IMG/VR virus record: IMGVR_UViG_3300022602_000140
Span: 1 to 48,230 of that record
Direction: 5' to 3' (one strand)
Length of the DNA stretch: 48,230 nucleotides
Source: a virus
Positions 23,393-30,543 of the stretch are shown here, in pieces. The notes beneath the pieces were generated by a model. That model searched no databases and was not told where the DNA came from. It saw nothing but the letters and a program-made list of their open reading frames with translations. Positions within the stretch are counted from its first letter, which is position 1. Each line of letters opens with the position of its first letter. The translations under genes were made by a program, and so were the position numbers.

Positions 23393-23469
23393 GGGGATAG
23401 TATGCATGTTCGACCCATGCTTTAGAAATAAATCGTCTAATGGTAGGACGCTATCGCAAACCCCAATCG
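23387..23469 (+). ncRNA. tRNA-like cloverleaf RNA with permuted ends
   Basis: The sequence folds into a four-arm cloverleaf with tRNA rules, but its ends lie in the anticodon arm. In order: anticodon-stem 3' strand GATAG (23396-23400); 3-base variable region; T arm (5-bp stem 23404-23408/23416-23420, loop TTCGACC); 4-bp hairpin TTTA/TAAA capped by GAAA (23421-23432) in place of the acceptor stem; T33 and C34 as positions 8-9; 4-bp D stem (35-38/46-49) with loop AATGGTA; G50 as position 26; anticodon-stem 5' strand CTATC (51-55). Spacing matches tRNA at every junction. An outer helix of GGGG/CCCC and CGAT/ATCG (23387-23395 with 23461-23469, one A-A mismatch) extends it. The tertiary partners T8-A14, A15-T48, G18G19-T55C56 are all present. 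No CCA end exists, so it cannot be a normal tRNA. Function unknown; I recognise no published family. Confidence 0.55.
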
Positions 23470-23474
23470 ATAAA

Positions 23475-23576
23475 ATATGTTAGGGCAAAAGTGAAAATGA
23501 CAACCCCTGCTCTATAATCCATCGGGGATAGTATTCATGGTTGTAAAAAGTATAAATCCTATCTTTGGCGATAGGT
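23475..23576 (+). other. Partial duplicate of the tRNA-like region plus a hairpin
   Basis: TATGTTAGGGCAA (about 23476-23488) repeats the bases at 23374-23386, just before the RNA, and GGGGATAGTATTCATGG (23524-23540) repeats GGGGATAGTATGCATG at 23393-23408 with one or two changes. A 38-base insertion separates them here. A 6-bp hairpin CCTATC/GATAGG follows (23558-23563/23570-23575) without a T run. The T and D arms are missing, so this looks like a decayed or different member of the same element. Confidence 0.35.
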
Positions 23577-23585
23577 TGCGTATCA

Positions 23586-23639
23586 ATGAAGAAAGCAGAA
23601 AAGTCCATGCTGTTTAGCCATGGCAGGCCTGCCAATTAA
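23586..23639 (+). CDS. Possible 17-residue peptide
   Basis: MKKAEKSMLFSHGRPAN, ending 3 bases into the convergent gene at 23636. Its last half contains a 14-bp perfect palindrome TGGCAGGCCTGCCA (23621-23634), which could instead be a regulatory or terminating structure. Coding support is weak: only a start, a basic beginning and a clean stop. Confidence 0.2.
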   Translation: MKKAEKSMLFSHGRPAN

Positions 23640-24190
23640 CTCACCGGGGGCATAGGATTAAAGGGTGGATTACCTACCTGTTCAATATATTCTAAAACAT
23701 CGCTACTTTCAACTATCAATTGCGTGCTACTATCAAATGCAGTAGTATAAAACCCAATTTTATAGCCCATAATTAAACCATCATGGTTTAACGCATCAGC
23801 TGTAGTAACGCCTGATAATGTGAATTGCAAGCCGTATGTATTATACGCTGATAACATTTTAGATGTATTCCATTGCGCCAATGTGAAATGTTGCCTTATT
23901 GTATCAATCGGAGTATCTAACAAATCGGTCGAATAACCTGTTTCATCATCACCATAAGCATCTGGTTCGTAATTATAAGAATTAAAAGCAAAATCCCATT
24001 CCATTTGAGTTAATCCCCCAGGATATACTTTGCTATCTGGCCCGTCTAACAAATCGAGCAAAACAAGAGGCATCGTATAATCTAACAACTTTGTATTTTT
24101 AAAGTCTGTTTTGAGTATAACAGTCCCACCATTGCCAATAAACAATGATTTTACTTCCGTTAATACCGCATCGATTATTTCGCCTACCAT
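23636..24190 (-). CDS. Head-completion or tail-terminator-type protein
   Basis: 184 residues from the ATG at 24190 (MVGEIIDAVLTEVKSLFIGN). An upstream ATG in frame at 24223 is less likely because the preceding gene ends at 24184 and overlaps only the inner start. An N-terminal helix is followed by beta strands (GGTVILKTDFKNTKLLDYTM; LVLLDLLDGPD). The layout of one helix plus strands, and its position between gpG-like genes and the capsid, suit a tail-terminator or stopper protein. Family not recognised. Confidence 0.55.
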   Translation of the reverse strand: MVGEIIDAVLTEVKSLFIGNGGTVILKTDFKNTKLLDYTMPLVLLDLLDGPDSKVYPGGLTQMEWDFAFNSYNYEPDAYGDDETGYSTDLLDTPIDTIRQHFTLAQWNTSKMLSAYNTYGLQFTLSGVTTADALNHDGLIMGYKIGFYTTAFDSSTQLIVESSDVLEYIEQVGNPPFNPMPPVS

Positions 24191-24285
24191 GATATATTTT
24201 TTACAAGTTCGATTATCATACAACCAATTTTAAAGGCAAAAACGCCGCCGAGTAGGATTGCAAAAAATGTGTTTAAGGATTTCAT
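24184..24285 (-). CDS. 33-residue membrane peptide
   Basis: It starts MKSLNTFFAILLGGVFAFKI and continues GCMIIELVKNISW. One hydrophobic helix. ATGA overlap with the upstream stop (24282-24285), and a 7-base overlap (ATGGTAG) with the downstream start, which fixes the start of the next gene. Unusual among head genes. Function unknown. Confidence 0.5.
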   Translation of the reverse strand: MKSLNTFFAILLGGVFAFKIGCMIIELVKNISW

Positions 24286-24473
24286 GATAAATCTACTTTT
24301 TCTAATTGCCTTAAAAGTGGTTCTTTTAAATTACCTTCCAATTCAAAATGCCTTTTTAAAAGTGCGCTTTTAACTTCTAAAAATGTTTCTCTTTTCAAAT
24401 AAGGTTGTAACTCATTTAAATAATCAGATGCTTTTAAAACATCTTCTGCGTCCATTTCTACACTTATGCTCAT
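24282..24473 (-). CDS. Small helical head-region protein
   Basis: 63 residues, acidic and helical (SVEMDAEDVLKASDYLNELQ; PYLKRETFLEVKSALLKRHF). It lies between two coupled small genes by ATGA overlaps (24470-24473 and 24282-24285). No family recognised; possibly a small head chaperone. Confidence 0.55.
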   Translation of the reverse strand: MSISVEMDAEDVLKASDYLNELQPYLKRETFLEVKSALLKRHFELEGNLKEPLLRQLEKVDLS

Positions 24474-24649
24474 AATAACGTTTTGTGTTTATCGTTTAAT
24501 GATAGTTCCAATATCCCCTGCAATTTTTTAACAGCATTCCATATCATACCTTCTTTGTATAATTTTGCTATTTTTTTACTATCTGATTTAGATACCGCTT
24601 TCGGATATTCGCCAGATTGTAGGATTTGGATGTATTCGGCTGCTGTCAT
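24470..24649 (-). CDS. 59-residue helical protein
   Basis: It starts MTAAEYIQILQSGEYPKAVS and has a helical, Lys-rich remainder (DSKKIAKLYKEGMIWNAVKK; LQGILELSLNDKHKTLL). It begins 13 bases after the gpG-like gene and its stop overlaps the next start (ATGA). Two adjoining small helical genes are likely to act together. Function unknown. Confidence 0.55.
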   Translation of the reverse strand: MTAAEYIQILQSGEYPKAVSKSDSKKIAKLYKEGMIWNAVKKLQGILELSLNDKHKTLL

Positions 24650-24661
24650 TACTCAAAGATA

Positions 24662-25171
24662 TTACATTTTAAATTTTTTTAACGCTTTTTTTCGCTCAAA
24701 TTCTATTTTGTTGCTGACTAACTTTATAATTTTGCCATTAATGCCTTGATTAGGTGTTGGCATATATTGACGCTGTGGTATTCCACGTCCACCCTCGTTA
24801 TGTATTTTAGCGTATGGCACTAATGTACTATCAACGCCTAAAAACACGGCACGGGCTATTGCTGCATACTTTACGGAATTGTATAAATTCATGGTTTGCT
24901 CCAATAATGGTTTTGATGCTGAAAAAACAGACCCTTTATATCGACCTTGTTTGCCCTTAACCCGACCGCTTGAATAGGATTTGTTTGTAGCCGCTGCTCT
25001 TTGTGGCCATTTATCTACTCCACCGCCGCTATCGTATCCCTGTAGTTTAAAGTTTTCCTTTATGATTTTTACGCCGGTTACACCAACAATGCGTGGCGCA
25101 TTTTTAGCGACTTGCTCCATTGCCGCCCGTGCCTGCCTAAAGTCATTTAATAAATCAGTTAGCGACCTCAT
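24662..25171 (-). CDS. Phage virion morphogenesis protein, Mu gpG-like
   Basis: 169 residues. It resembles the phage virion morphogenesis family (Mu gpG, tail completion): a helical start (DLLNDFRQARAAMEQVAKNA), a central GGGVDKWPQRAAATNKSYSS, and a late block PYAKIHNEGGRGIPQRQYMP in which YAxxHNEGG...P.R.F/Y is the signature. The protein probably caps the head or tail end. Basic throughout. Coupled to the Mu F-like gene by ATGA at 25168-25171. Confidence 0.85.
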   Translation of the reverse strand: MRSLTDLLNDFRQARAAMEQVAKNAPRIVGVTGVKIIKENFKLQGYDSGGGVDKWPQRAAATNKSYSSGRVKGKQGRYKGSVFSASKPLLEQTMNLYNSVKYAAIARAVFLGVDSTLVPYAKIHNEGGRGIPQRQYMPTPNQGINGKIIKLVSNKIEFERKKALKKFKM

Positions 25172-26277
25172 ACAATTACACCTTTTCTAAACCTGTTAAC
25201 ATTATCAACCAAATAAGCATCGGTAACTACACCGTCTTTAGTGAACACCAAATAATTGTCTTTAATATAAGTTCTCAATGTTTCACGCTGTTTATCATCA
25301 CCCCAACTGCTCCAAATTTCTTGGGGCTTGGTAATTGTTGCTGCTAATTCACTAAATCCTGCGCCATGTTTTTGTATGGTATGAAAACTATTGTTGGTAA
25401 ATTTAACGTTCGTTAATGTGGCTTTGTTTTGAAAAATAATGTTACCCAATTTGTCGGTATGATATTTTTGTTTCCATCCATGCCAAACATTCAGCATATA
25501 ATGCAATCCTTTTGCCGCCAATTGAGTTGGTCGCCCTGAATTACCTTCTATGCCAAACATTTTACCGTCTCCATCATTGGCTGACTTCATTACCTCAAAA
25601 TAACTATGGCTTTCTTTTGGCAATATTCCTTGGTCTGCTGGGTTAAACCTAAATTGTGGGTCTACGTCTTTTAGGCTTTCTTTGCCGTCTGATATCGGTC
25701 TACCATCCAGCTCATCATCGCCAATTTGCTCACTCCCGCATCCACAATTAAAACCGTTTGGAGGGAATACCATATCGCCTTCTGGGTCGCCGATTTTATA
25801 AACATTACCAACTAACTCCAAATGTTCTTCTCGTGGATGGTCAGATACAGTTTCGAGATATACCCAATAAGGATATAAATCAGCGTCTGCCCTCATGCTT
25901 GTAAACAATTCAGCATTAACAGCCTGCTTAGATGCAGTATCGTATTCTGTGCGTAACCACGTTTCCTGAAATATATCTGTTACTTCTTGAGCATCCTTTT
26001 TAAATACGCCATAATCTTTTTTTACACTGTCATCTTTAAAAACCAATTGCTGTAACATTTGCGCTTCGGCTCTTGACTTTGCAGCCGAAAATTGACAGGC
26101 ATTTAGCATATATCGCTCAAATATACTGGTGTCATGAAATAACTCGTAATTTGTTTTGATAGACGTTTCTTCAATAATGGTATCGAAAAATAGCTTTGAG
26201 TAAGCCTTATAAACAGGCGTAAAAATAATGCGACCACTTGGATTTTCCCAAATAAATTTATGCTCATCGGCTGCCAA
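25168..26277 (-). CDS. Mu F-like minor head protein with C-terminal nuclease-like domain
   Basis: 369 residues if begun at a TTG (26277). Residues about 60-200 match Mu F/SPP1 gp7 head morphogenesis proteins: YWVYLETVSDHPREEHLELV, with D-x-x-x-R-x-x-H, followed by PPNGFNCGCG (the Cys-x-Cys block). The C-terminal part (SFHTIQKHGAGFSELAATIT; RTYIKDNYLVFTKDGVVTDA) resembles the barnase-EndoU-colicin-RelE-like nucleases fused to phage head proteins. The frame is open upstream of the TTG with no ATG through the portal end, so a start by -1 frameshift at the A10 run (26343-26352) is possible. Next in-frame Met (about residue 57) is too late. Confidence 0.8.
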   Translation of the reverse strand: MAADEHKFIWENPSGRIIFTPVYKAYSKLFFDTIIEETSIKTNYELFHDTSIFERYMLNACQFSAAKSRAEAQMLQQLVFKDDSVKKDYGVFKKDAQEVTDIFQETWLRTEYDTASKQAVNAELFTSMRADADLYPYWVYLETVSDHPREEHLELVGNVYKIGDPEGDMVFPPNGFNCGCGSEQIGDDELDGRPISDGKESLKDVDPQFRFNPADQGILPKESHSYFEVMKSANDGDGKMFGIEGNSGRPTQLAAKGLHYMLNVWHGWKQKYHTDKLGNIIFQNKATLTNVKFTNNSFHTIQKHGAGFSELAATITKPQEIWSSWGDDKQRETLRTYIKDNYLVFTKDGVVTDAYLVDNVNRFRKGVIV

Positions 26278-26333
26278 TGATTTGATAAGTGCCTTTTTTT
26301 TACTATGTGGCTTTATCTTATCGTATTCGCTAC

Positions 26334-27743
26334 CTAAAAGAATTTTTTTTTTAATCCCGACATTTGCAGGGATGGGTTGCTTGGTGGTGGTTTCTCTACA
26401 TTTGGCGCAGGGGGTGCAGGTGCATTTTCAAAAAAGTCTTGAGAGTATCCATTTTCTGTAAAGAATTTATCAGTAAGTTGTTTGCCGTTAGATGTGATAA
26501 CAGTTGAAAATGCAACCATATCGGCAAATGTCATTTGCTTGGATGCGTTATAATTGAAATCAAAATCAAAGGGGATATTGTCGTAAAACTTCCTGATTTT
26601 GTCTTTGTATTCATAATTAAGCACACTATTTATAAATGGCAACAATCCTGCAATGGTATCATCTAATGCTCGCTCCTCAACCTCTCCCAATGCCCTGTTG
26701 CCACCCTTTCCGCTTGATTGTGTTAACGACCGTCCGAATATCATTTCTTGAATTTCGCCTTTTGCATCGGCGTTAAATTCTTGAAATATTTTATGCATAT
26801 TTGCGGCAGTTCCGGGTTTCTCAAATTCAATGATAACTGACTTTACAATGTTTCCGTCCCTATCAATAGTATAGGGATAAATTTGCGCTTGTGTTGGGTC
26901 TAAATTAGTTGCGATATTTAACGCATCAATTTTATAATCATTTACAGGATTACCATTGCTATCTACACTTCCATCATTTTCAGGATAACCAACTGTCATA
27001 ACTGGAAACGCCAATCTTCTGCTTGCCGCAATCCAGTTATCGCTACTGGTAACCATTTGTACAAACATAGCCGTTATAGGTTGCATCCATCCTAAAAAAC
27101 TCTCATAACTTGTTGATGGTTGCACAAAAAGCAAATTGTCATTATCGGCAAAGTTTTCGCCATCATAAAAAGCAAATGTGCCAGCCTTTAATAATCTGTT
27201 TATCGGGTCAATCTGTTGTTGAGGATATTTGTAGATTTGGCCAGCTACAGGGTCAAAGTTCAATCCTGTAAAACCCCAAAAATAACTGAACATTATTTCT
27301 TTGCGCAATTGTATTTGCCACGGCTTATTGCAAAGCTCCTCAGTTAAATCGGGTAATTCATTACCTTTTTTGTCGGTAATAAAAAATGGTACCCTATCCA
27401 AAGCCATTCCCAATTTATTGAATAGCGATTGGATAAATGGCGACCGCTCATAAGCCCATGTTGTTAACGTGGCATACGCTTGGGTGTAACCCATCTTTAT
27501 AGCTTGGTCGCAAGCTAAACGCCAACTGGTAATATCCCATGTTACAAAGTATTGTGATGGGTATATGTTTGACGTGGTGGTTAAACCACCAGGCTTAGGT
27601 ATAATAAACGGGTTTGATGTTGGGGCTGTACCTGTAGCCGCTTTTGACCCTTTATTTGAGTTTCCGTAGCCGCCCGCACCCTTTTGAGTATTACCCCTTG
27701 CGTTACTATATAAATTACCGCCCAATGTTGTTTTTTTGGTCAT
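26334..27743 (-). CDS. Portal protein, Mu gp29-like (DUF935-type)
   Basis: 469 residues. The disordered Gly/Asn/Lys-rich N-terminus is followed by a portal core: DRVPFFITDKKGNELPD, FSYFWGFTGLNFDPVAG (about residues 153-169), and the late block GRSLTQSSGKGGNRALGEVE (about 344-363) that matches the DUF935 signature (G.(S)...Ala-Leu-Gly...E/H). A Pro-rich end (PAPPAPNVEKPPPSNPS) precedes SGLKKKFF. It lies between the gp36-like and Mu F-like genes, the usual order. The start overlaps the previous stop as TAATG. Confidence 0.85.
   Translation of the reverse strand: MTKKTTLGGNLYSNARGNTQKGAGGYGNSNKGSKAATGTAPTSNPFIIPKPGGLTTTSNIYPSQYFVTWDITSWRLACDQAIKMGYTQAYATLTTWAYERSPFIQSLFNKLGMALDRVPFFITDKKGNELPDLTEELCNKPWQIQLRKEIMFSYFWGFTGLNFDPVAGQIYKYPQQQIDPINRLLKAGTFAFYDGENFADNDNLLFVQPSTSYESFLGWMQPITAMFVQMVTSSDNWIAASRRLAFPVMTVGYPENDGSVDSNGNPVNDYKIDALNIATNLDPTQAQIYPYTIDRDGNIVKSVIIEFEKPGTAANMHKIFQEFNADAKGEIQEMIFGRSLTQSSGKGGNRALGEVEERALDDTIAGLLPFINSVLNYEYKDKIRKFYDNIPFDFDFNYNASKQMTFADMVAFSTVITSNGKQLTDKFFTENGYSQDFFENAPAPPAPNVEKPPPSNPSLQMSGLKKKFF
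26343..26352 (-). promoter_or_regulatory. A10 run at the portal end, candidate -1 frameshift site
   Basis: Portal codons read TTA AAA AAA AAA TTC TTT TAG. The ten A give an A AAA AAA slippery site in phase for a -1 slip; the slipped frame (ATT CTT TTA GGT AGC GAA) is that of the Mu F-like gene and stays open into it. This would make a portal-Mu F fusion. The stop is two codons past the run. The downstream gene has no ATG in its proper position, which makes the hypothesis attractive. Ribosomal and transcriptional slippage cannot be told apart here. Confidence 0.45.
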
Positions 27744-28183
27744 TACCCTATTGTACTAAAATTCTGTTTAACCAAAAATGATGATGCCCTAACACAAATT
27801 GAGGCGGCCGGTAATATTAAGTTCATTTGTCCCTGCCTAATATCCATTAACGTTTGTTCAGCCCATTTAAAATCATCTTTCATCTTATCGCTGATATTTT
27901 GAAAGTTACCTAAAATGTTACGAACAGCTAATATAGCCAATATTTTTACAAGCAATATTTCCCGTGTTCCTGAAACTTTGTTTAACTCGTCTACAATATC
28001 GTATCGATTTATCAGGTTACTAATTACCTCGCTATATGCTTGGGTGCAACCATTTTGCAAACTACCGCTCGATACTTCGTATTGTTTTATAAGCAATTGG
28101 AAAGCGCACCATTGGGTCAAATCATTGCCGACTAAATAGCCAAACTGCATTGCGTTTAATTGGTCGTTGGTTAGTGTTGCCAT
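27743..28183 (-). CDS. Head-tail connector, Mu gp36-like position
   Basis: 146 residues, mostly helical (QWCAFQLLIKQYEVSSGSLQ; YDIVDELNKVSGTREILLVK). The arrangement of helices and the (S)DKMKDDFKWAEQTLMDIRQG block fit the DUF1320 (gp36-like) connector family. Start and stop are coupled by TAATG overlaps on both sides. Placed just before the portal gene in translation order. Confidence 0.65.
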   Translation of the reverse strand: MATLTNDQLNAMQFGYLVGNDLTQWCAFQLLIKQYEVSSGSLQNGCTQAYSEVISNLINRYDIVDELNKVSGTREILLVKILAILAVRNILGNFQNISDKMKDDFKWAEQTLMDIRQGQMNLILPAASICVRASSFLVKQNFSTIG

Positions 28184-28332
28184 TAATTTGCGTTTATTTG
28201 ACTATTGTATTGATAATAAGGAACTCGTAACATCGGGATACTATTGTAAAAAAGGCCGCATTTCATAAACCTAATAGGAACAACATCGGTATGAATCAAT
28301 TTTGTAGCCGTTAAGATTATGGTGTATTGCAT
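28183..28332 (-). CDS. 49-residue protein opening the head operon
   Basis: It starts MQYTIILTATKLIHTDVVPI and continues RFMKCGLFYNSIPMLRVPYY. The stop TAA overlaps the next start as TAATG. It is the first gene after the terminase terminator, 25 bases from the hairpin. Two Tyr/Phe-rich strands suggest a small beta fold. Not recognised. Confidence 0.55.
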   Translation of the reverse strand: MQYTIILTATKLIHTDVVPIRFMKCGLFYNSIPMLRVPYYQYNSQINAN

Positions 28333-28336
28333 TTAT

Positions 28337-28344
28337 CAAAAGTA
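28337..28344 (-). promoter_or_regulatory. Candidate -7 promoter element for the head operon
   Basis: Minus strand TACTTTTG (28344-28337) exactly matches TAnnTTTG. The nearest TTTG (28360-28357) is only 12 bases upstream instead of 19-20 and belongs to the T run of the preceding terminator, so the -33 part is doubtful. A start site is needed here because the terminator at 28357-28390 ends the terminase transcript. The short 5' leader (about 5 bases to the ATG) also weakens the call. Confidence 0.3.
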
Positions 28345-28356
28345 TAAAATAAAAAT

Positions 28357-28390
28357 CAAAAAAAGCTAACATCTTTTTACGGATGTTAGC
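28357..28390 (-). terminator. Strong terminator after the large terminase gene
   Basis: Minus strand GCTAACATC (28390-28382), an 8-base loop, GATGTTAGC (28373-28365) and seven T (28364-28358). A perfect 9-bp stem with a T tract is the clearest terminator in the window. It separates the terminase/glycosyltransferase unit from the head operon. The 78 bases between it and the terminase stop hold nothing else I can see. Confidence 0.9.
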
Positions 28391-28468
28391 CCACCCAAAA
28401 ACGAACAACTATCAACGCCCAAATATAGTTATTTTATTAATAAAAAATTTAATCATCTTGGATTCTCC

Positions 28469-29944
28469 CTACGGTGTAATTTTACTTGCCCTTGGTGCGG
28501 TTGCCGTACCCCCTGCCCTCGGTACACCGTTTCGCCGGGTTAGGTATTGCTTATATTGTTGCTCTAAAATGGCGGTGGTAAAATAGCGTAAATTGTCCGT
28601 GTAATGGCCATATTTCTCATAACTTACACCAGTTGCTTTATCCATTACCCGTTTTTTTAACATACTTCCATCAAAGTCTTCTTTAGTCATGTTATAATCC
28701 TCGATTGATTTTCGGCATCCTTTATCAATCAATATCATCCAACCCATATAATTATGTTCAAATATTTCATTGACAAAAGACCCTGACTGACTTACAGATG
28801 GCGCAGACCGTCCGACACGGTTAACAACATCATATTTTTTACTTCGAATAGTACCGATAAATTTATCAAAGAAACTGCGCCCCTCGTCATCTGTAGTGCT
28901 TCGTGCGTTTGCGGACGGGTCGCCATAAACATAAACAACATCGTTATAATTTCGCCGCTCCAGCCAATCACATAAGCGCAAAGCTGCTTTTGTTGCGGTA
29001 TTATATGGGTGTTCGCATGGCAGTTCAGCGACTTGCAACAATGCTTTACCATAAACATCGACCTGCCATATAGCTAAAGATACGTATGGTGTTACGTTAT
29101 TATCGGCAACAATATGATAGGTAGATGGCAATTCAGCTAAATCTAAAGTATGTTTACTTTCATCAAAGCATTTTAAAAATTCAGCCCCTGATTTTTTATA
29201 ACCCCAAAGACCTAAAGTGTAGGTTTGATACCAATAGGCGTTGTTCTTTGAGTTTTTAAAACTTTCATATAAAGCGATACGCTCATCGCTGCAATAAGGG
29301 TTTTGTAAATAGGTAGCATGGGTTGCCCGTATTGATATTGTCCTTTGCCCGTTTAGGGTTTCAATGTTTCGTATTAATGTAAATGACAATTCAATAGTAT
29401 GTGCAAAATATTCCTGCCATAACCAATAATCAGTATATGTCATTTCGCATTCAGGGTTAAAGCTAAACCATATTTTAACTTTGCCTGTGTTTGTACGGAG
29501 TGATGTTTGAATGATAATAAAATCATCATGGGTTATTTGGTTGCCCTCTTCAATCCAGCAGACTGATGGGTTACTAAACGATTTTATTTTTCCGGCATCA
29601 TCTAATCCCTTGCCAAAAAAACCATTCCCATTAATAGTACACATTATTTCTAATCGTGTTCCGTTAAATCGAAACAAATGCCCCAAGCCCCACTCTTCGA
29701 TAACGTCTTTGATGGTTTGATATTGACTACCCCTAACAGTATCGAGTACCTTTTTTATCATCAAACACCTAAAGTACGGCATCTGTAAACAATCAATAAC
29801 CAATTGCTGTGCTATGTGCCGAGATTTACCGCTATCCCTACCACCGTACAAAAAGTCAATATCGTATACCGTTTTGTCAAGTACTAATGGCAGATAAACA
29901 GGCAGAAATTTTTCTTTTGAAATGTTTATTGTAATTTCGGGCAT
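28469..29944 (-). CDS. terL: Terminase large subunit
   Basis: 491 residues, usual length. Residues about 32-41 (LYGGRDSGKSRHIAQ) form the Walker A motif of the packaging ATPase; PSVCWIEEGNQI (about 126) is the Walker B with catalytic Glu. The nuclease half carries Asp residues in HIVADNNVTPYVSL (about 273-280), VYVYGDPSAN (about 338-345) and YGHYTDNLRYF (about 454-460), the RNase H-like metal site. A basic Arg/Ala-rich tail ends the protein. It cuts and packages phage DNA through the portal. It is unusual in lying several kb from the small subunit. Confidence 0.95.
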   Translation of the reverse strand: MPEITINISKEKFLPVYLPLVLDKTVYDIDFLYGGRDSGKSRHIAQQLVIDCLQMPYFRCLMIKKVLDTVRGSQYQTIKDVIEEWGLGHLFRFNGTRLEIMCTINGNGFFGKGLDDAGKIKSFSNPSVCWIEEGNQITHDDFIIIQTSLRTNTGKVKIWFSFNPECEMTYTDYWLWQEYFAHTIELSFTLIRNIETLNGQRTISIRATHATYLQNPYCSDERIALYESFKNSKNNAYWYQTYTLGLWGYKKSGAEFLKCFDESKHTLDLAELPSTYHIVADNNVTPYVSLAIWQVDVYGKALLQVAELPCEHPYNTATKAALRLCDWLERRNYNDVVYVYGDPSANARSTTDDEGRSFFDKFIGTIRSKKYDVVNRVGRSAPSVSQSGSFVNEIFEHNYMGWMILIDKGCRKSIEDYNMTKEDFDGSMLKKRVMDKATGVSYEKYGHYTDNLRYFTTAILEQQYKQYLTRRNGVPRAGGTATAPRASKITP

Positions 29945-29988
29945 TTAATTATACAATTTACGTTTTTTGTGCTTACATTTAATCGTAC

Positions 29989-30543
29989 ATGGCTGAACAA
30001 CCATTAATCAACATACTTATCCGTACAAATGGCAACCGACCCGAACAGTTCAAACGGTGCTTAAAGTCGATTGTTACCCAAAGTTACGAAAATATCCGCA
30101 TAATTATTTCTGTTGATAGGGATTGCAACTATATACCAAACGGTTTTGAAGTTATAAAAGTTTGGGCTGATAAATCATTGCCCTTTTATTACGATTGCTA
30201 TTGTAACGACCTAAAGGAATTGGTAGATGATGGTTGGTTTTTGTTTTTAGATGATGATGATATTCTTGCACCAAACTGTTTATCAAAATTAGTATTGGAT
30301 AATTCTGCTATAATAGTTAAACTAAACCGTGCAGGTAACATCGTTCCTAAATCATTAAACTTTCAGCGGGGCCAAATTGGTATGCCTTGTTTGATATTAT
30401 ACCATTCGCTTAAGAACATCGCCAATATACCAGGTACTGGTCAGGGCGATTATTTTTGGATAAAACGTGTAACTGAATTGGTTGAAGTAACGTATCAGGA
30501 TTTAGTTGTTGTTGAAAGTTTCGGCAGGGGATTGGGTAAGTAG
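29989..30543 (+). CDS. GT2-like glycosyltransferase on the opposite strand
   Basis: 184 residues. The start INILIRTNGNRPEQFKRCLK, then SIVTQSYENIRIIISVD, is the nucleotide-sugar fold of family 2 glycosyltransferases. The acid motif DGWFLFLDDDDILAPN (about residues 80-95) is the DxD metal site. It is short (family usually 220-300), so the acceptor domain is reduced. It runs against its neighbours: divergent from terminase (44-base gap) and exactly convergent with the next gene (stops adjacent at 30543/30544). This arrangement suggests a later insertion. Confidence 0.8.
   Translation: MAEQPLINILIRTNGNRPEQFKRCLKSIVTQSYENIRIIISVDRDCNYIPNGFEVIKVWADKSLPFYYDCYCNDLKELVDDGWFLFLDDDDILAPNCLSKLVLDNSAIIVKLNRAGNIVPKSLNFQRGQIGMPCLILYHSLKNIANIPGTGQGDYFWIKRVTELVEVTYQDLVVVESFGRGLGK

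Noticed and set aside
23387-23469. A normal tRNA gene (tRNA-Glu or -Gln-like D arm)
   Set aside because: The D arm comes after the T arm, there is no acceptor stem pairing across the ends, no CCA, and no 7-base anticodon loop. Only a permuted cloverleaf fits.
23636-24223. Start of the head-completion gene at the upstream ATG (24223)
   Set aside because: The coupled 33-residue gene ends at 24184 and overlaps only the inner ATG at 24190 in the usual few-base manner.
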